From contig NZ_CP092423.2 of NCBI RefSeq assembly GCF_022374895.2, positions 3,968,001 through 4,032,000 on the forward strand: a stretch of DNA of 64,000 bases, read 5' to 3'. A model generated the notes under the pieces. The model did not search any database. It was not told the DNA's origin and worked only from the letters and a program-made list of their open reading frames with translations. The DNA is from Mycobacterium lentiflavum. GTDB lineage: Bacteria; Actinomycetota; Actinomycetes; Mycobacteriales; Mycobacteriaceae. Numbering within the stretch: position 1 is the stretch's first letter; every line of letters starts with the position of its first letter. Both the position numbers and the translations under genes were made by a program. Positions 11,501 to 18,355 of the stretch are shown here, piece by piece.

Positions 11501-12085
11501 GTAGGCGTGGGTCAGATCGGCGAAAAACGGCGCCCATGACCCGTCGTCCCACGCGATGTGGTGGGCGGTGAACAGCAGCATCAGTTCGTCGGCAGACAAG
11601 CGCGCCACGGTGACCCGCAGTGGCGAATCCTTGGCCAGGTCGAAGGGGCGGCAGAAGTCCCGCTGCGCCAGCACGTCCAGCCGCAAGCGCCGCGACTGAT
11701 CGGACAGATCCGACAGGTCGTGCTGAGCCCATGCCGGCCGAAGATCCGCGCGGACCACCGGATACGGAAGGCCGTCGGCGTCGGTCTCGTAGGTCGTGTG
11801 CAGCACTTGATGCCGCGCGGCCACGGCAGTGACGGCGTCCTCCAGCCGCGCTACGTCGACCGTGCCGGTTACCCGATACGAGACGCAGACGTTGAGCAGC
11901 GCGGTGTCGGGGTCGACCGACTGCACGAACCACATCCGGTGCTGACCGCCGGACATGCGCGGCTCGTCGAGGGTCGCCACCGACCCTTCGGCTTCGGGCC
12001 GGGTCAGGCCGCGTTCAGCGAGCTTGCGGCGCAACAACTCCAGGCGCTTTTCGTCGAGCTGGGCGCTGGCATTGGTTTCTGTCAC
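5510..12085 (-). CDS. mbtE: MbtE, bimodular NRPS (C-A-PCP-C-A-PCP)
   Basis: NRPS of 2191 residues. Order: N-terminal docking-like helix (LELLRRKLAERGL), C1 (HHIAWDDGS near 175), A1 (YTSGSTGLPKG near 627; HGKIDR near 965), PCP1 (LGGHSL near 1015), C2 (HHIASDHWS near 1213), A2 (FTSGSTGKPKG near 1710; SGKLNR near 2050), PCP2 (LGGDSI near 2103). Every domain keeps its core motif. In canonical mycobactin assembly MbtE adds one N6-acyl-N6-hydroxylysine; two complete modules imply two residues. By alignment to GrsA positions I read A1 as D,V,G,H,P,G,F,V,N,K and A2 as L,E,M,T,V,G,N,G,A,K; A2 therefore lacks the Asp235 that binds the alpha-amino group. The M. tuberculosis protein is, from memory, about 1680 residues. 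Start is GTG, one base after the mbtD stop. Confidence 0.93.
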   Translation of the reverse strand: MTETNASAQLDEKRLELLRRKLAERGLTRPEAEGSVATLDEPRMSGGQHRMWFVQSVDPDTALLNVCVSYRVTGTVDVARLEDAVTAVAARHQVLHTTYETDADGLPYPVVRADLRPAWAQHDLSDLSDQSRRLRLDVLAQRDFCRPFDLAKDSPLRVTVARLSADELMLLFTAHHIAWDDGSWAPFFADLTHAYTDPDGFAAAPVVPAPAVEPAFTDTASHNEDADYWRPLITNLPEPLELPGPNGSVVPSTWRAQRATTRLSADVVDRVAALARETGATPYMVLMSAFAALVQRYTQSSDFLVAVPVLNRGVGTEDAIGYYGNTVVIRLQPHSHQTFRELLAQTRDSAVGAFAHSRADLDWLVRESNPDRRHGADRMTRVSFGQRDADGAGFCPPGVQCARAELRGHFNQLPLSFMVELQRGGNGGLVEAEYLVEVLDRPLVEQLLRHYVVLLDSALSNPDATLSACTLMSREDAEWLRQVSTGEEFTTAAATLPELVTRRASSAPDAIAVGYEGRDYSYREIDEESNRVAHWLIEQGIGTEDRVALLLDKSPELVITALGILKAGGVYLPVDPTYPQDRIAFILGDADAKLVLREPVTGLSNYPVTAPELIRPLTPHNTAYLIYTSGSTGLPKGVPVPHAPIAEYFVWFGDEYQVDATESLLQVASPSFDVSMGEIFGTLIMGARLVIPRPDGLRDIGYLTDLLRREGITSMHFVPSLLGLFLSLPGVNQWRTLRRVPIGGEALPGEIADKFHATFDALLYNFYGPTETVVNCTSYPVQGTQGTRIVPIGRPKINTQVYLLDDALQPVPVGVIGEIYIAGTHVAQGYHRRPGLTAERFVADPFTAGGRMYRSGDLARRNADGDIEFVGRADEQVKIRGFRIELGEIAAAISVDPSVGQAVVLAVDLPRLGKSLVGYVTPAPDCGTESVDVERIRARVAAALPDYMTPAGYVVLDEIPITAHGKIDRVALPQPEIAAGAEYRDPTTPTERRIAALFATLLGHDRVGVDDSFFDLGGHSLVATKLVTAIRSDCGVEVGIRDVFELGTVGRLAERVDELGSGELVESRPKLIATAHEEPQPLSASQLRSWFAYRIDGPSWVNNIPFAAKLSGPWDIEALIAAIGDVVARHEILRTSYIEIDGVPYQVVNPAGDLPIRRASFDGADQHSEAWLQEQLDQERRHCFELDAERPIRIALLRNGIDGEYVMSFVVHHIASDHWSAGVLFSDVLTAYRARRAGEVPSWAPLRVQYADYAAWQGAFLGDSTGQESAIAAEQREYWIRQLAAMPEDTGLRPDFARRPVPSGAGESVAFRIDSTTRAKLAELCRELGITEFMLLQTAVAVVLHKAGGGVDIPLGTPVAGRTEAELDQLIGFFVNILVLRNDLDGNPTLREALARARETALAAYAHQDLPFDRVVDSVSPVRSLSRNPLFQVVVHVRDQLPATRVIDSGPAAGAGEDTVCTSLDPIFDMAHADLSVNFLGADGADGAGYNCDVIYRTELYRRSTIERLAGWLARIISEFADNVDQTLRDVAVIDADEQHRILDAWSRGTPAPADRPRTIAELLAPSRSWGPDRIAVRCGSEQLDYHALHRRSDNLAGLLVEHGVTPGSLVGLSTRRGIDMVVALVAIMKAGGGYFPIDPGYPLARKQFMLDDVVPPVVLATAEAVDSTPEVPGVKVISLGDPQVRTVVENGTVRPDLPVPHPDDPMYLVFTSGSTGKPKGAVGTHRSMSARLDWQLRHYPPCTNDIRLAQASITFLEGGMEMLAGLAAGATMILADDAEHRDAEALAALMDRHAVAQVTAVPSLVSALVDIRPDGVRSLSRLVCGGEPVSTSLLERLVTACAGNTDIQLLNNIGSTETSGAVSRGPLGLPNPLVGRPVPGSDAYLLDDGLRPVPVGVVGELYYAGDQLARGYWKRPGLTASRFIANPYAAEPGSRMYRSGDLARWTEDGQLEFAGRADHQVNVRGFRVELAEVEIALAAADGVAAAAARTWEMHGGLSLAGYVVPQRPIVDDSEKAAFASAVRAAVATTLPGYMMPSSLTVLDAMPKTDSGKLNRPGLPKPAVSTGGQLEPSRTDTERALAKVFAELLCTPEVGRYDDFFALGGDSILSVQLSSRARAAGLAVSPRMVFEHPTVAQLAAALDALGEGNAHTEPAEAPADTHFEPMAASGLSADDLAAVAQLWSSSRDGTS

Positions 12086-12086
12086 G

Positions 12087-15000
12087 CTAGGAGTCCAACC
12101 TTTCTAGCATCGCGAGCGTCGAATGTGGCGCCCCGATCGGAGCTGCGGCGGCATCCAGCCGCGATGGGGCTTTCGGGCCGCCGGTTGAGCCGGCGCCCAC
12201 CGCATCGATCAATTCGTGCACGGTGATGCCGCCGAGCATGCGGGCCACCGGAACCGAGTTCCCCACCGTCCGGCGCAGCCGCTTGCGCAGATCCAGCGCG
12301 AGCAACGAGTCCACACCGAGGTCGATCAGCGAGGCACTCGAATCAATCGAGGACGAATCACCCAGGTGCAATGTCGCGGCCAGCTCGGCACGCACCACGT
12401 CGGCGACCGGTTTCGCAGCGGAGCCGTTGCCATGCTCGGAGCTCTCGCCGCCGCCGACGCCGCTGAACGGCATTGGCATTCCCTGGCTTTCGAAAAAGAC
12501 CGAGAGCCGGTCGAAATCCGCGTCGAAGATCAGGGGATCGCCGTCGTAACGGTACAGGCCGGCCTCGATCGCCAATTCGGGGTCCATGGCGATCAGACCC
12601 GAACGCTCGGTGCGGGTGATCTCGCTGGCCGCCACCACACCGGCGGCCTGCCATAGTCCCCATCGAATCGCCGTGCAGTCTCGGCCGCTGGCCCGCAACT
12701 GGGCGGCTAGCACGTCGAGCATCCGGTTGGATGCCGCGTATGCCGCATGGTGGTAGCCGCCCCACACACCAAACACCGACGAGCAGGCCAGAATCCGGCA
12801 GTCGGGCCGCATCGGCCAGACCTCGGCCAGCAGCGCCAGCCCGCGAACTTTCGCGTGGCATACCGCGGCCACATCCGTGCCGGTGAGATCCTCGCGCACA
12901 ACCGCTTTGGCAATGCCGGCGGTGTGTATCAGCAGTGACGCGCCGGAGCCGGCATATGCGAGCGCGGCGGCGGACAACGCGACGCGGTCGGTGATGTCGC
13001 ACCGCGGGGCGTGGACCACCGCGTCATGATTTTCGGCCAGCCGTGCCATCGCATCGAGGTCGACGCCGTTGCGGCTCAACAAGGTGACCGTCCGTGCGCC
13101 GCGCTCGATGCAGTACCGCGCGTACTGCAGGCCGATCGCTCCGCTGCCGCCGGTGATCACCACGTTGTCCAGTGCGGCGCCATCCAATGGCCGGCTGGTT
13201 GCCGAATCGCGGCACTCCCGGAATGTCCGGACATAGCATCGGGGCGATTGGGTCCCCCGCACCGCGATCTCGGCCCCGTCGCCGATCAGCGCTTCGACGA
13301 CCGCGCGCGCGGTCGCGGCGTCGACATCGCGGCTGGGCAGGTCCAGGTGCCCGAAGATCTGGTCCGGGAATTCGAACCCGACGCTGCGGTGCATCGCGGC
13401 CAGGGCGGCCTGTGCCGGCGAGACATTCGGATCCTCTTGCTCGACCTGCTCGGCGCCGGCGGTCAGCAACCAGACGGCCCGGCATCGTGGGCCGATGATC
13501 GCGGCGTAGTCGGGTAGCCCCGCGTCGGATCGCGCACCGATCTGCTCGATCGCGGCGAGCGGATCCAGCTGGTCGAGTTCCGGGGCGACCACCACCACTA
13601 TTTCGGCTTCGCCGAGCGGCACCGCCTGGCAACCGTGGTGCGCGGCGACGGCGTCGATCAGTCGTTGCGTCAACACACCCGCAGCGTCCTCGCCGAAAAA
13701 ACCGATAGCACAACGAGTTACGCCAGCCGTGGACGTCACCTGCTGCCAGTCCTCAACGGCGGCGGTCAGCGCTGGCACCGCGAGCAAGTCGGTCAGCGGT
13801 TCCGGCGTCGCCCACAGGTGCACCGCCCGCATCGGCGCGTTCGGGAACCTCGGCAGCGGCGGCCGGATACCGCCGGGGATGGCCTGGGCCCATGGGCTAC
13901 CGGGGTCGGCGGTCGCGACGGCGGCGACGTTCGCCGAGAGCGCCTCGGTGATGGGTTTGTCGCGATGTCCCGATCCGACGACCACCGCCGAATCCTCGTC
14001 GACGATGTCGGCGAGCGGATAGAGCAGCGACGGGTGTGCGGACAGCTCGACGAACGTGTCGACGCCCAGTTTCTGCGCGTGTCGCACCGCCCGATCGAAT
14101 CGCACCGTGCCACAAAGGTTCTCGTACCAGTATTCGGAGAAGTCGATGCCGCCATCCACCTCGGTGCCGAAGGTGGAGCCGACGAACCGCGCCTCGCCGG
14201 GCCGGAAGGCCGAATCGGGTATCAGCTCGATCAACGGAGTCCGCAACGGCCGTAGTGCGCTGGTGTGGCCCGGATAGTCGACGGACAGTTGATGATTGAA
14301 GATGCCGCGGCGCCCCGCCAGTTGCACCGCAGCGGCCACGGCGTCGTGCTCGCCGGACACCACGGTCGACGACGGTCCGTTGACGGCCGACACTTCCAGC
14401 CAGCCCGGCGCATCCGCCAGCACCGACTCCGCCTCTTCGAGGCCGACCCCCAGCACCGCCATCGCGTACCGGCCGGTGAGCCGGTCGACGACGGTCGCGC
14501 GCGCGCCGACCAACCTGACCGCGTCGGGCAACGTGATCGTGGCGGCCACATACGCCGCCGCCACCTCACCGAGGCTGTGCCCGATGGTGACCTCGGGAAC
14601 CACCCCGTAGTTTCGCCATGCCGCGGCCAGGCTGACCGCGTGCGTGAACTGGGCGCCCTGAATCTGCGTGCGCGACCAGTTCTGCTCCAGCTCCCCCACC
14701 AGGTAAGGCAGCGGCGCGGGCAACCCGGCCGCGACGAACGCCCGTCCGCACTCGTCCGCGGTCTCCCGATAGGCCGGCAGCCGCCGGTAGGCGTCGGATC
14801 CCATCGCCTGCCATTGACTGCCCTGGCCCGGAAACACGAAAGCGATGCGCGGCGCCGAGCTCTTCGACGACCAGCTGATCAGGGGGTGCTCGTCGTCGCG
14901 GGCCAGCGCCGACAAGCTGTCGACGAGCTCGGCGGAGTCGGCTGCCCGCACCACCGCGCGGTGACGTCGCAGCCGCCGCAGCCCCAGCAGGGTCGACGCG

Positions 15001-15143
15001 ACCGACGCCACGAGATCCGGTGCTCTGTCCCCGTTGCGGTCCAAGTAGTCCAGGATCGCCGCGGCGTCCCGGCGAATCAGCTCTTTGTCGTGCGAGGTGA
15101 GCAGCACCGGGACACGGCCGTCCGGCAACATGTGATCGGGCAC
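12087..15143 (-). CDS. mbtD: MbtD, polyketide synthase (AT-KR-ACP)
   Basis: Second half of a split type I PKS module, 1018 residues (family ~1000). With the ketosynthase MbtC it adds a malonate-derived beta-hydroxy acid between the two hydroxylysines. Visible: acyltransferase with GQGSQ and GHSLGEVAAAY near 189, ketoreductase with GGSGAIGLQYA near 664 and YAASNRM near 803, and an ACP with LGVDSLLALD near 941. The GTG at 15143 shares one base with the mbtC TAG stop; the protein then begins VPDHMLPDGR, an extent like the known homologue. An internal ATG at 15131 is the alternative. The longer open frame up to 15284 is spurious. Confidence 0.93.
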   Translation of the reverse strand: MPDHMLPDGRVPVLLTSHDKELIRRDAAAILDYLDRNGDRAPDLVASVASTLLGLRRLRRHRAVVRAADSAELVDSLSALARDDEHPLISWSSKSSAPRIAFVFPGQGSQWQAMGSDAYRRLPAYRETADECGRAFVAAGLPAPLPYLVGELEQNWSRTQIQGAQFTHAVSLAAAWRNYGVVPEVTIGHSLGEVAAAYVAATITLPDAVRLVGARATVVDRLTGRYAMAVLGVGLEEAESVLADAPGWLEVSAVNGPSSTVVSGEHDAVAAAVQLAGRRGIFNHQLSVDYPGHTSALRPLRTPLIELIPDSAFRPGEARFVGSTFGTEVDGGIDFSEYWYENLCGTVRFDRAVRHAQKLGVDTFVELSAHPSLLYPLADIVDEDSAVVVGSGHRDKPITEALSANVAAVATADPGSPWAQAIPGGIRPPLPRFPNAPMRAVHLWATPEPLTDLLAVPALTAAVEDWQQVTSTAGVTRCAIGFFGEDAAGVLTQRLIDAVAAHHGCQAVPLGEAEIVVVVAPELDQLDPLAAIEQIGARSDAGLPDYAAIIGPRCRAVWLLTAGAEQVEQEDPNVSPAQAALAAMHRSVGFEFPDQIFGHLDLPSRDVDAATARAVVEALIGDGAEIAVRGTQSPRCYVRTFRECRDSATSRPLDGAALDNVVITGGSGAIGLQYARYCIERGARTVTLLSRNGVDLDAMARLAENHDAVVHAPRCDITDRVALSAAALAYAGSGASLLIHTAGIAKAVVREDLTGTDVAAVCHAKVRGLALLAEVWPMRPDCRILACSSVFGVWGGYHHAAYAASNRMLDVLAAQLRASGRDCTAIRWGLWQAAGVVAASEITRTERSGLIAMDPELAIEAGLYRYDGDPLIFDADFDRLSVFFESQGMPMPFSGVGGGESSEHGNGSAAKPVADVVRAELAATLHLGDSSSIDSSASLIDLGVDSLLALDLRKRLRRTVGNSVPVARMLGGITVHELIDAVGAGSTGGPKAPSRLDAAAAPIGAPHSTLAMLERLDS

Positions 15144-16462
15144 TATGCGACCTCTGGCATGGAAACGATCAGATGCGCGTTGGTACCCGCGATCCCGAAG
15201 GCCGACGCCACGGCCGTCCGTTGTCCGGCAATAGCCGGCCACGCAGTCAGCGTCTGCGCCAGACGTAGACCTTGCCCATCCCAATCGATTTCAGGACTAG
15301 CCTCGTCGGCGTGCAGGGTGGGCGGTATCGCGCCGTGTTCGGCCGCGACGAGAACCTTGGCCAACCCGAGCGCACCGGCAGCGGCCAACGAGTGACCCAG
15401 GTTGGACTTGACCGAACCCAGCAGCGCCCCGGCACCGGGTTCGGTGTTCCCGTAAGTTCCTGCCAGCGAACGTAATTCGGTGCGATCGCCGAGCCGGGTG
15501 CCGGTGCCGTGCCCTTCAATCATGCCCACTTCCTCGGGCTTGATTCCGGCCTGGGTGATCGCGCGGCGGAACAGCCGGACCTGCGCGTCCTCGCTGGGGG
15601 CGGACAGACCGGCACTGCGACCGTCCTGGTTGACGGCGGTGGCGCGGACTTCGGCGATGATCTGCCGACCGGCCCGCAGCGCCGCCGATTTACGTTGCAG
15701 CACAAACATTGCCGATCCCTCGGCCCAGACCGTTCCGCTGGCCTGCGCGCTGTACGGGCGGCAGTAGCCGTCGTCGGAGAGGGCGTGCTGCTTGGAGAAC
15801 TCGACGAAGAAACCGGGCGAGCCCAATACGTTGACCCCACCGGCCAGCGCCAGATCGCAATCGCCGTCCCGCAGGGCACGCACCGCAACGTGGAAGGCCA
15901 CCAGCGCCGACGCGCACGACGAGTCGAGGGTGAGCGCCGGACCGGTCAACCCGAGCGTGTACGCCACCCGGCCCGAGATCACGCTCAGCGCCGTGCCGGC
16001 GAGCAGATGGCCACTGTGCCGCGAGAATTCGGCCATCTCGGGCCCGTACCCGGTCATCGATGCGCCGACAAAGCAGCCCACATCGTGGCCGGCCAGGTCG
16101 TCGGGGTTGATGCCGCTGTTCTCTAGCGCGCGCCAGGACACCCGCAGCGTCACCCGCTGCTGTGGGTCCATCGCGATCGCTTCGCGAGGCGAGATGCCGA
16201 AGAACTCGGGGTCGAATGTGGCTGCCCCGCTGAGGAATCCACCGCGGTCGTGGATCTGTTTGAATCCACTGCGGCGTGACCCGGCGAGCAGTTCGGCGAC
16301 GGACCAGCCCCGGTCGGTCGGAAACGGGCCTAAGGCCTCGCGGCCGTGCGCCAATAGGTCCCAATAACTGTCGGCGGTGTCGATACCGCCGGGCGCTTCG
16401 ACGGCCATCCCGACGATCACGACCGGATCGATCGCGACGGCTTCGACCCCGTTGTCAGACAT
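15143..16462 (-). CDS. mbtC: MbtC, ketosynthase
   Basis: Stand-alone beta-ketoacyl synthase, 439 residues (homologue ~444), that performs the decarboxylative condensation for the MbtD module. The catalytic triad is visible: Cys in DSSCASALVA near 182, His in EGHGTGTRLGD near 319 and His in NLGHSLAAAG near 356. The ATG at 16462 overlaps the end of the thioesterase gene by eight bases, so the two are translationally coupled. Nothing suggests decay. Confidence 0.94.
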   Translation of the reverse strand: MSDNGVEAVAIDPVVIVGMAVEAPGGIDTADSYWDLLAHGREALGPFPTDRGWSVAELLAGSRRSGFKQIHDRGGFLSGAATFDPEFFGISPREAIAMDPQQRVTLRVSWRALENSGINPDDLAGHDVGCFVGASMTGYGPEMAEFSRHSGHLLAGTALSVISGRVAYTLGLTGPALTLDSSCASALVAFHVAVRALRDGDCDLALAGGVNVLGSPGFFVEFSKQHALSDDGYCRPYSAQASGTVWAEGSAMFVLQRKSAALRAGRQIIAEVRATAVNQDGRSAGLSAPSEDAQVRLFRRAITQAGIKPEEVGMIEGHGTGTRLGDRTELRSLAGTYGNTEPGAGALLGSVKSNLGHSLAAAGALGLAKVLVAAEHGAIPPTLHADEASPEIDWDGQGLRLAQTLTAWPAIAGQRTAVASAFGIAGTNAHLIVSMPEVA

Positions 16463-17219
16463 CGGCGTTCACCTGTGTGGCGATCGCATCGACGTGGTCG
16501 TAGACGTAGAAGTGGCCGCCGTCGTACAGCGACAGCTCGAAGGACCCGCCGGTATGCCGTTCCCACTGGCGCAGCACGTCGATCGCGATGCGGTGATCGT
16601 CACGGCCGCCCAGGACGTGGATGTCGGCACCGATGCGGGTATCGGGACTGGGGTCGTAGCGATTGAAGGCCTGATAGTCGGCGCGCATCGCGGTGGTGAT
16701 CAGCTCGGAGAATTCCTCGTCGGCGAGCAATTCGGGATCGGTACCGCCGAGGTCGGCGATCTCGGCGAGTACGCCGTCATCGCTGGTCGGCAGCTCGGGC
16801 ATGTCGGCGACGACACACGGTGGCGGACCCGCGGAAGCCCAGAGCTTCTGCACGGCGACGCCCCGCTCTTCGGCCACCCGAGCAAATTCGAACGCCACCA
16901 CGGCGCCCATGCTGTGCCCGAACAACCGCAGCGGCGCGACGCTGCGCCACGGCCCGGCCTCAAACAGCCCGAGGGCCAGGTCATGCACGGTCTCGTGGGC
17001 AGGTTCGGCGAGCCGGTCGGCGCGCTGCGGGTACTGGACGATGTAGATGTCGCCCCCGGCAGCCAGTGCGGCGGCCAGCAGCCGGTAGCTCGCGGCGGCC
17101 GCGCCGGCGTGCGGAAACACCACCGTGGCGCCGTCAGCCGGGCTCTCGCCGCGCCCGGGAACCAGTTTGATCCAAGACGCAAATGTGGAGGGCATGCTGA
17201 TCAGGTCACGGAATGTCAT
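16455..17219 (-). CDS. mbtT: Type II thioesterase of the mycobactin operon (MbtT-like / MbtB C-terminal TE)
   Basis: Alpha/beta-hydrolase thioesterase, about 254 residues, with FPHAGAAAASYR near the start, the nucleophile in LFGHSMGA near 103 and the His in GGHFYVYD near 235. Such enzymes clear mis-primed carrier proteins or release product. It strongly resembles the thioesterase domain that closes M. tuberculosis MbtB. It could therefore be a genuine free-standing gene, as in some mycobacteria, or the part of mbtB left after its middle was deleted. I chose ATG 17219, preceded by a weak GGTGAG; an upstream ATG at 17237 lacks a ribosome binding site. It overlaps the mbtB stub by 14 bases in another frame. 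Confidence 0.85.
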   Translation of the reverse strand: MTFRDLISMPSTFASWIKLVPGRGESPADGATVVFPHAGAAAASYRLLAAALAAGGDIYIVQYPQRADRLAEPAHETVHDLALGLFEAGPWRSVAPLRLFGHSMGAVVAFEFARVAEERGVAVQKLWASAGPPPCVVADMPELPTSDDGVLAEIADLGGTDPELLADEEFSELITTAMRADYQAFNRYDPSPDTRIGADIHVLGGRDDHRIAIDVLRQWERHTGGSFELSLYDGGHFYVYDHVDAIATQVNADV

Positions 17220-17451
17220 GGTGCTCACCGGATGCATGGGCGGCGACGCCGTCGGCGCGGGCCAAGTGGGCGGGCGCAGCGTGAGCGCCTGCCGATACCA
17301 GCCACGACCGGCCCGCCGGCGCCGTCACCGGGAGCGGGCCCAGGCCCCGACACCGCAGGTTGTCAGCTTGCTGAACTGCGTCGACACCGACGCCGATCAA
17401 TTCGGCTACCTCCGCACGGATGTTCTCCGAGCACGCGGGGGCACGCTCCAC
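17206..17451 (-). pseudogene. mbtB: mbtB remnant: first ~35 codons of the aryl carrier domain, rest deleted
   Basis: Open frame of 81 codons starting at GTG 17451 with an excellent GGGAGG five bases upstream. Residues 6-32 (ACSENIRAEVAELIGVGVDA onward) match the recalled start of MbtB, the salicyl-carrier, cyclisation, threonine/serine-adenylation and carrier protein of mycobactin. Where the aryl carrier should reach its phosphopantetheine motif GLDSI the frame reads RGLGPLPV, and an unrelated-looking tail follows to the stop. The attachment Ser, the cyclisation domain, adenylation domain and PCP, about 1000 residues in all, are gone. Promoter, iron boxes and ribosome binding site remain. The stub should be translated, perhaps keeping downstream genes coupled, but cannot carry salicylate. 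Confidence 0.82.
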
Positions 17452-17465
17452 GAAACCTCCCTGAA

Positions 17466-17507
17466 TTAGCACAGGCTGCCCTAATTTTTTTGGTTACCCT
17501 ATCCCCT
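17466..17507. promoter_or_regulatory. Tandem IdeR-like iron boxes upstream of the mbt operon
   Basis: The 19-mer at 17466-17484, TTAGCACAGGCTGCCCTAA, matches the mycobacterial iron-box consensus TTAGGTTAGGCTAACCTAA at 14 of 19 positions, including both outer arms. A second, weaker site at 17489-17507 (read on the minus strand AGGGGATAGGGTAACCAAA) matches at 13 of 19. Iron-loaded IdeR is known to repress mbtA/mbtB from such sites. Here they precede the mbtB stub and so should still make the operon iron-repressed. On the other side, where mbtA would normally begin, there is no gene. Confidence 0.75.
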
Positions 17508-17612
17508 CTCCCTGCGGCGTTGCTACCAAGCCCCCGCAAAGGAGCCCGGGTGATCCCGGACACAACGTGGTTTTTGGGTCGTTCCCGCCTGCCGAGCCGC
17601 TGATGCGGCATC

Positions 17613-17682
17613 GAGTGTGAGCCGCCGGCGGGGCGCCCCGGCGTGTCGACGCCCTGAGCGCACCCTCGACGCCACCAGCGCG
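17613..17682 (+). repeat. 70-bp intergenic repeat, copy A
   Basis: Aligns without gaps to 20747-20816 with 54 of 70 identical bases in the same orientation. The element begins GAGTGTG and later carries sequences close to the reverse complement of that arm, so it could fold as a hairpin. It lies between the mbt promoter and the 3' end of the TetR gene. Confidence 0.7.
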
Positions 17683-17689
17683 CTCCCGG

Positions 17690-18355
17690 TTAAGGGCTGG
17701 GTAATCCGTACTGCGCGGCTACCCCGTTGAGCAGCAGAGTGATTCGCTCCTCGAAAGAGGAGTCGCCGAATGGGTCGTAGTGTGACGCGGCGATAGCGCG
17801 CAGGGTCGGATAGTCCTCGGGTGCGCTACGGGCGGTCAGGCCGAAGATCCGGGCCAGCCAGGGTTGGCCCCGCTCGGCTTGAATGCGCTCGCGGTGGGAT
17901 TCGGTGACCGTCCCCATCGCCAGCGCCGTGACGGCCGCCCACACCGACATCGCCTGGTCGGGCTCGAGGCCCTGAGCGCGTAACGCCTCGAGCGCGTGGC
18001 CGATGTACTCGAGCTGCCCGTCGTCTTTGACTCCCCCGCTGAGGAACTTCTCCAGCAGGGCGGGTTCCGTGGACAAGGCGGTGCAGACGTAGGCGGCATA
18101 GGTGCGCAGCCATTGCGCCCAGTGCTGCCCTGCGTAGCGGGGTGGCGGATTGCCGGCCAACGCGTGCTGGGCTGCGATGCGCAGCAGTTCGTCCTTGTTC
18201 TTGACGTGGTGGTAGAGCCCGGGCAGGCTGACACCGAGCCGCTCCGCGACGCGTCGCATGCTGGCGTTCGCGGTACCCAGTTCCAGCACCGCCTCGGCGA
18301 TGGCCGCACGGTCGATGCTCGGCGGACGACCGCGCCGCGGTGCGTCCTGTCTCAT
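17690..18355 (-). CDS. TetR-family transcriptional regulator
   Basis: DNA-binding repressor of 221 residues. The N-terminal helix-turn-helix (MRRVAERLGVSLPGLYHHVK, near 32-51) is typical of the family; the C-terminal half is the variable ligand/dimer domain. The start ATG at 18355 overlaps the stop of the oxidoreductase gene by four bases (ATGA), so it is co-transcribed and probably autoregulates the pair. A near-perfect palindrome upstream of the oxidoreductase (20670-20688) is a plausible operator. The ligand is unknown. Confidence 0.88.
   Translation of the reverse strand: MRQDAPRRGRPPSIDRAAIAEAVLELGTANASMRRVAERLGVSLPGLYHHVKNKDELLRIAAQHALAGNPPPRYAGQHWAQWLRTYAAYVCTALSTEPALLEKFLSGGVKDDGQLEYIGHALEALRAQGLEPDQAMSVWAAVTALAMGTVTESHRERIQAERGQPWLARIFGLTARSAPEDYPTLRAIAASHYDPFGDSSFEERITLLLNGVAAQYGLPSP

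Noticed and set aside
17508..17612. Possible mbtA start: AAAGGAG then GTG at about 17549
   Set aside because: The frame stops after 17 codons and does not resemble MbtA.
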